DNA of 13,408 bases from positions 1-13,408 of the forward strand of contig CATITW010000122.1 in the NCBI GenBank assembly GCA_949547975.1, written 5' to 3'. How positions within the stretch are numbered: position 1 is the first letter of the stretch; every line of letters starts with the position of its first letter. The notes beneath the pieces were generated by a model, which had not been told where the DNA came from, did not search any database, and saw nothing but the letters and a program-made list of their open reading frames with translations. Origin of the DNA: Cryomorphaceae bacterium. GTDB taxonomy: Bacteria; Bacteroidota; Bacteroidia; Flavobacteriales; Schleiferiaceae. Both the position numbers and the translations under genes were made by a program. Shown piece by piece: positions 10,012 to 13,408 of the stretch.

Positions 10012-10029
10012 GATGCTTTTCGGTTAAGA

Positions 10030-10722
10030 TTATGAAACTGATTTAGCATCTACAGCAATACCTGGAGACATTGTCGAAGAAATGTAAACACTCTTCATGT
10101 ACGTACCTTTCGCCGCAGACGGCTTAAGTTTGTTCAGAGTTCTTACCAATTCTTCAGCGTTCTCTTGGATTTTCGCTGCATCAAAAGATACTTTACCGAT
10201 TGCCGCGTGAACGATACCGTAACGATCAACTTTAAAGTCAATCTTACCAGCTTTCACTTCACCCACAGCTTTTGCTACGTCCATTGTAACAGTACCAGAC
10301 TTTGGATTCGGCATCAAGCCACGAGGACCCAATACACGACCCAAAGGACCGATTTTACCCATTACAGAAGGCATGGTTACGATGACATCAATGTCTGTCC
10401 AACCGCCTTTAATTTTCTCGATGTATTCATCAAGGCCCGCGTAATCTGCACCTGCCGCTTTCGCTTCGTCCACCTTGTCAGGTGTAACCAAAGCGAGAAC
10501 ACGAACGCTCTTACCAGTCCCGTGAGGAAGACTTACCACGCCACGAACCATCTGGTTTGCTTTACGTGGGTCTACACCCAAACGAACTGCCAAGTTCACT
10601 GATGCATCAAACTTAGTACAGTTAACCTCTTTTACTAAGGCCGCTGCTTCGCTAACAGAGTATACTTTACCCTTTTCGAGTTTAGCGAGCGCGTTTTTCA
10701 TGTTCTTAGTCAATTTTGCCAT
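10030..10722 (-). CDS. rplA: 50S ribosomal protein L1
   Basis: The L1-stalk protein, 230 residues, which helps release deacylated tRNA from the E site. The family signature runs from about 118 to 142 ([23 protein letters not shown]), and the C-terminal block [19 protein letters not shown] is also typical. In many bacteria L1 represses the rplK-rplA mRNA by binding a copy of its rRNA site in the leader; a possible structured leader is seen before rplK here. It lies 16 bases after rplK and 18 bases before rplJ, so all three are surely on one mRNA. Start and length agree with the family. Confidence 0.98.
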   Translation of the reverse strand: MAKLTKNMKNALAKLEKGKVYSVSEAAALVKEVNCTKFDASVNLAVRLGVDPRKANQMVRGVVSLPHGTGKSVRVLALVTPDKVDEAKAAGADYAGLDEYIEKIKGGWTDIDVIVTMPSVMGKIGPLGRVLGPRGLMPNPKSGTVTMDVAKAVGEVKAGKIDFKVDRYGIVHAAIGKVSFDAAKIQENAEELVRTLNKLKPSAAKGTYMKSVYISSTMSPGIAVDAKSVS

Positions 10723-10738
10723 TGCTTCAAACTTTTAA

Positions 10739-11176
10739 TTAAAACGGCTTCTCGCCAGTAACAGTTATACCCATGCTTCTCGCAGTACCAGCAATCATAC
10801 TCATTGCTGACTCAACGGTAAAACAGTTTAAATCAACCATTTTATCTTCTGCGATCTTACGAACAGCATCCCAAGTAACTTTGGCAACTTTACTACGGTT
10901 AGGCTCTGATGATCCCTTCTTGATCTTAGCAGCTTCCATGAGTTGAACTGCTGCAGGAGGAGTCTTGATGATGAAGTCAAATGATTTGTCTGAATAGACC
11001 GTAATCACAACAGGTAACACCTGTCCCATTTTCTCTTGGGAACGAGCGTTAAACTGCTTACAGAACTCCATAATGTTGACACCTGCAGCACCCAAAGCTG
11101 GACCTACTGGAGGAGAAGGGTTAGCCTGGCCACCACGGACCTGAAGCTTTACTACTTTACTAACCTCTTTTGCCAT
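10739..11176 (-). CDS. rplK: 50S ribosomal protein L11
   Basis: A 145-residue protein of the GTPase-associated centre of the ribosome. The N-terminal domain (about 1-70) has the Pro-rich [20 protein letters not shown] segment, the region that meets thiostrepton and release factors. The C-terminal domain (about 75-145) binds the 23S rRNA GTPase centre and holds [17 protein letters not shown] and the closing [15 protein letters not shown]. It follows nusG after a 93-base spacer with hairpins and is followed closely by rplA. This pairing is conserved across bacteria. Confidence 0.98.
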   Translation of the reverse strand: MAKEVSKVVKLQVRGGQANPSPPVGPALGAAGVNIMEFCKQFNARSQEKMGQVLPVVITVYSDKSFDFIIKTPPAAVQLMEAAKIKKGSSEPNRSKVAKVTWDAVRKIAEDKMVDLNCFTVESAMSMIAGTARSMGITVTGEKPF

Positions 11177-11209
11177 TTCTTGTTTCTACTTGTTTAGAGT
11201 TGTTCATTC

Positions 11210-11253
11210 GGTTTCTTTTCATGTTGGAAGCGTGAAAAGAAGCCTATATATAG
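11210..11253 (-). promoter_or_regulatory. Structured leader between nusG and rplK
   Basis: Positions 11210-11221 (GGTTTCTTTTCA) and 11233-11244 (TGAAAAGAAGCC) form a 12-base inverted repeat with a single mismatch and an 11-base loop. Next to it lies the perfect palindrome CTATATATAG (11244-11253); part of this can instead pair with an ATATAG just upstream in the mRNA, around a loop GTGTGAG. These are in the mRNA before rplK, where many bacteria carry an L1-binding control site. I cannot match the L1 consensus here, so the role is open. No U-run follows, so it is not a terminator. Confidence 0.45.
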
Positions 11254-11269
11254 CTCACACCTATATCAA

Positions 11270-11818
11270 TTATAATTTCTCCACTTCCGTGAAGCCTAGC
11301 TCAACTGGAGTCTTACGGCCAAAGATCTTCACTGTCACCTCTAGCTTCTGTTTCTCCTCGTTGATCTTTTCAATAGTCGCATCAAACGTGCTGAATGGAC
11401 CATTGATTACTTTGACAGTCTCACCCAATGTAAATGGAATGAGAAGCATTGCTGCATTTTCTGCCTCTTGATCCACCTGACCTAACAAACGGCTCACTTC
11501 GGATGCACGCATGGGAGATGGATCGCCACCTTTAATATTTGACAAAAAGCCTACTACATTTGGAAGGTTCTTTATCATGTGGCTTACCTCACCGGTTAAC
11601 GTAGCCTCAACGTACATGTAACCAGGAGTTTTCGTTTTTTCCTTTATGACTTTTTTGCCGTTGCGTACTTGAACGACTTTTTCCATTGGAATCACTACAC
11701 GACCAACGAGATCGCTCATACCAGCATGAGCCATATCCTTTTCGATGTAGGTCTTTGTCTTGTGCTCTTGACCACTAACTGTGCGAAGCACGTACCATTT
11801 CATTCCAGTATCCGACAT
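11270..11818 (-). CDS. nusG: Transcription termination/antitermination factor NusG
   Basis: A 182-residue transcription elongation factor that binds the beta' clamp of RNA polymerase and links it to Rho or to the leading ribosome. The NGN domain covers about 7-115, starting with KWYVLRTVSGQEHKTKTYIE and including TPGYMYVEATL. A KOW domain follows at about 127-180, with GETVKVINGPFSTFDATI. The length is close to that of E. coli NusG (181), so it is the housekeeping form rather than a specialised paralogue. It starts only 2 bases after the secE stop, which suggests translational coupling. SecE-NusG pairing is nearly universal in bacteria. Confidence 0.98.
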   Translation of the reverse strand: MSDTGMKWYVLRTVSGQEHKTKTYIEKDMAHAGMSDLVGRVVIPMEKVVQVRNGKKVIKEKTKTPGYMYVEATLTGEVSHMIKNLPNVVGFLSNIKGGDPSPMRASEVSRLLGQVDQEAENAAMLLIPFTLGETVKVINGPFSTFDATIEKINEEKQKLEVTVKIFGRKTPVELGFTEVEKL

Positions 11819-11820
11819 GA

Positions 11821-12015
11821 TTATCCGAAGATTGAATATACAAACTCAAGCACTGTTGAGATCGCCTTGTCCATACCAAATACTACAAGTGAAAAGATGA
11901 TAGTTCCAACAATCACAAGAGTTGTGCTTTTTTGAAGCTCACTTAAGCTCGGCCAAGTTGCTTTAACAGCAAACTCGTTCCAGGAGTCTTGTAGTGAAGT
12001 AATTAATTTGCTCAT
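11821..12015 (-). CDS. secE: Preprotein translocase subunit SecE
   Basis: The small clamp subunit of the SecYEG channel, 64 residues, with one membrane span. An amphipathic N-terminal helix with the conserved basic and Trp-Pro segment (about 8-24, EFAVKATWPSLSEL) is followed by the hydrophobic span at about 31-49. This short one-span form is usual outside enterobacteria. The open frame reaches 12060, but the first 15 codons of that version are encoded by the 3' half of tRNA-Trp, so I chose the Met at 12015. The start is preceded by a purine run (AAGAAGAAGAAAG) only 15 bases from the tRNA end. Confidence 0.95.
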   Translation of the reverse strand: MSKLITSLQDSWNEFAVKATWPSLSELQKSTTLVIVGTIIFSLVVFGMDKAISTVLEFVYSIFG

Positions 12016-12030
12016 CTTTCTTCTTCTTAG

Positions 12031-12101
12031 CACGGGCACAAGGATTCGAACCCTGATCAACGGTTTTGGAGACCGCTATTCTACCATTGAACTATGCCCG
12101 T
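12031..12101 (-). tRNA. tRNA-Trp (anticodon CCA)
   Basis: A complete cloverleaf of 71 bases on the minus strand. The acceptor stem ACGGGCA/TGCCCGT is a perfect 7 bp. The D stem is GTTC/GAAT, the anticodon stem GCGGT/ACCGT holds the loop CTCCAAA with anticodon CCA, and the T arm is CAGGG, TTCGAAT, CCTTG. The discriminator base is G, the usual identity base for bacterial tRNA-Trp. The 3' CCA is not encoded, so it must be added after processing. It sits between tuf and secE inside the protein operon and must be cut out of the long mRNA. Confidence 0.97.
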
Positions 12102-12112
12102 ATGTAGGCAGA

Positions 12113-12140
12113 AAGGCACCTCCCTTTTGGGAGGCACCTT
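12113..12140 (-). terminator. Hairpin between tuf and tRNA-Trp
   Basis: In the minus-strand RNA, AAGGUGCCUCCC pairs with GGGAGGUGCCUU through 12 unbroken pairs, two of them G-U, around an AAAA loop. The 3' side is followed by only one more U and then CUGCC. It resembles an intrinsic terminator with a poor U-run. It lies 31 bases after the tuf stop and 11 bases before the tRNA. It could be a partial terminator that lets tuf be made in excess of the genes after it, a 3'-end stabiliser of tuf mRNA, or a processing guide. Which of these is right cannot be told from the sequence. Confidence 0.6.
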
Positions 12141-12171
12141 AACTACCATTTGGTTTATTCAGATTCGAGTA

Positions 12172-13359
12172 TTACTCGATGATTTCTGTAACCTGACCTG
12201 CACCTACTGTACGACCACCTTCACGCATTGCGAAACGGAGACCTGTATTTACAGCAACATTTGCGATCAATTCAACAGTAATGCTCAAGTTATCACCTGG
12301 CATAACCATCTCAACGCCATCAGGTAACTGGATTTCACCAGTAACATCAGTTGTTCTCAAGTAGAACTGTGGACGGTATTTGTTATGGAAAGGAGTGTGA
12401 CGACCACCTTCTTCTTTCTTCAAAACGTATACCTCAGCCTTGAACTTCTTGTGAGGAGTGATTGAACCTGGCTTACAGATTACCATACCACGACGAATAT
12501 CTTCTTTCGCGATACCACGTAGAAGGATACCTACGTTATCACCAGCTTCACCTGTGTCCAAGATCTTACGGAACATCTCAACACCAGTGATCGTTGAAGT
12601 CAATTTCTCATCACCGAAACCGATGATTTCTACTGCTTCACCTGTGTTTGCAACACCAGTCTCAATACGACCAGTTGCGACAGTACCACGACCAGTGATC
12701 GAGAACACATCTTCAATAGGCATTAGGAATGGCTTATCACGATCGCGCTCTGGCTCTTCGATCCAAGCATCAACAGCTTCCATAAGCTCCATGATGGTAC
12801 CAACCCATTTGTCATCACCATTCAAACCACCAAGGGCAGAACCAGCTACAACAGGAGTGTTGTCACCATCGTACTCGTAGAACGAAAGAAGATCACGAAC
12901 TTCCATTTCAACAAGCTCCATCAACTCTTCGTCATCAACCATATCAGCCTTGTTCAAGAACACGACGATACGTGGGATACCTACCTGGCGACCAAGAAGG
13001 ATGTGCTCACGCGTTTGTGGCATTGGACCATCAGTAGCCGCAACTACCAAAATAGCTCCGTCCATCTGAGCAGCACCAGTAACCATGTTCTTCACGTAAT
13101 CCGCGTGACCTGGACAGTCAACGTGTGCGTAGTGACGGTTAGCCGTCTCGTACTCTACGTGAGAAGTGTTAATAGTGATACCACGCTCTTTTTCTTCAGG
13201 AGCGTTATCGATAGAATCGAAATCTCTTTTTTCAGACAATCCTGCATTCGCCAAACATGTGGTGATTGCAGCTGTCAATGTTGTTTTTCCGTGGTCAACG
13301 TGACCAATTGTACCAATGTTCAAGTGAGGCTTGGTACGTTTGAATGTTTCTTTTGCCAT
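12172..13359 (-). CDS. tuf: Translation elongation factor Tu
   Basis: A 395-residue GTPase that carries aminoacyl-tRNA to the ribosomal A site. The GTP-binding motifs are all present: GHVDHGKT (19-26), the switch I RGITI (59-63), DCPGH (81-85) with the catalytic His, NKAD (136-139), and SAL (174-176). Domains 2 and 3 follow from about residue 205 to the end, closing with [17 protein letters not shown]. The length is normal. It is the most upstream gene in the window and is followed by tRNA-Trp and secE, a layout common in Bacteroidota. Only 49 bases upstream are in view, so its promoter and any tRNA genes before it cannot be judged. Confidence 0.99.
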   Translation of the reverse strand: MAKETFKRTKPHLNIGTIGHVDHGKTTLTAAITTCLANAGLSEKRDFDSIDNAPEEKERGITINTSHVEYETANRHYAHVDCPGHADYVKNMVTGAAQMDGAILVVAATDGPMPQTREHILLGRQVGIPRIVVFLNKADMVDDEELMELVEMEVRDLLSFYEYDGDNTPVVAGSALGGLNGDDKWVGTIMELMEAVDAWIEEPERDRDKPFLMPIEDVFSITGRGTVATGRIETGVANTGEAVEIIGFGDEKLTSTITGVEMFRKILDTGEAGDNVGILLRGIAKEDIRRGMVICKPGSITPHKKFKAEVYVLKKEEGGRHTPFHNKYRPQFYLRTTDVTGEIQLPDGVEMVMPGDNLSITVELIANVAVNTGLRFAMREGGRTVGAGQVTEIIE

Positions 13360-13408
13360 GACGAGCGATTATTAAATATATAAAACAGTATAAAGATTCT
13401 AATTTATA
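13360..13408 (-). other. A/T-rich leader before tuf, cut by window edge
   Basis: The 49 bases upstream of the tuf start are very A/T-rich. TATATTTA on the minus strand resembles the -7 consensus TAnnTTTG except for its last base, but no TTG is found at the right distance, so I do not call a promoter. In related genomes tRNA genes often lie just before tuf; that region is outside the window. Confidence 0.4.

Noticed and set aside
13360..13408. Possible promoter before tuf (TATATTTA)
   Set aside because: The last base of the -7 consensus is wrong and no TTG lies at the needed distance; A/T-rich sequence gives such near matches by chance.
1..13408. Mobile element, CRISPR array, phage or defence system
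   Set aside because: No transposase, integrase, spaced direct repeats or foreign-looking segment was seen; all genes are conserved housekeeping genes in a conserved order.

Overview
The window is a core housekeeping operon of a bacterium from the Bacteroidota. The evidence is the protein sequences (RpoB, RpoC and EF-Tu with Bacteroidota-like features), a DUF3467 gene directly after rpoC, a tRNA-Trp gene between tuf and secE, mostly absent Shine-Dalgarno sequences, A/T-rich spacers, and two promoter-like sites of the Bacteroidota form (TTG, 19 bases, TAnnTTTG). A lineage near Flavobacteriales is my guess; the sequence alone does not fix the genus.

Every gene lies on the minus strand, so transcription runs from high to low coordinates. 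The order is tuf (EF-Tu), tRNA-Trp(CCA), secE, nusG, rplK (L11), rplA (L1), rplJ (L10), rplL (L7/L12), rpoB, rpoC, then a small DUF3467 gene, closed by a clear intrinsic terminator at 412-440. All protein genes look intact. Two computed reading frames start too early: rpoC should begin at 5088 and secE at 12015.

The operon joins translation (EF-Tu, the L1/L11 stalk base, the L10-L12 stalk, tRNA-Trp), secretion (SecE), transcription elongation (NusG) and core RNA polymerase (beta, beta'). The spacers hold the most interesting material. A terminator-like hairpin with a U-run lies between rplL and rpoB, a likely attenuator that sets the ratio of ribosomal protein to polymerase mRNA. There are also hairpins between rpoB and rpoC, between nusG and rplK, and between tuf and the tRNA.

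Left of the terminator (1-411) no gene is visible. Two promoter-like elements with the same 19-base spacer sit 125 bases apart, pointing left out of the window. They suggest a strongly expressed transcription unit, perhaps stable RNA, just outside. I found no mobile element, CRISPR array, defence system or broken gene. Apart from its regulatory spacers and the DUF3467 protein this is an ordinary, conserved region.
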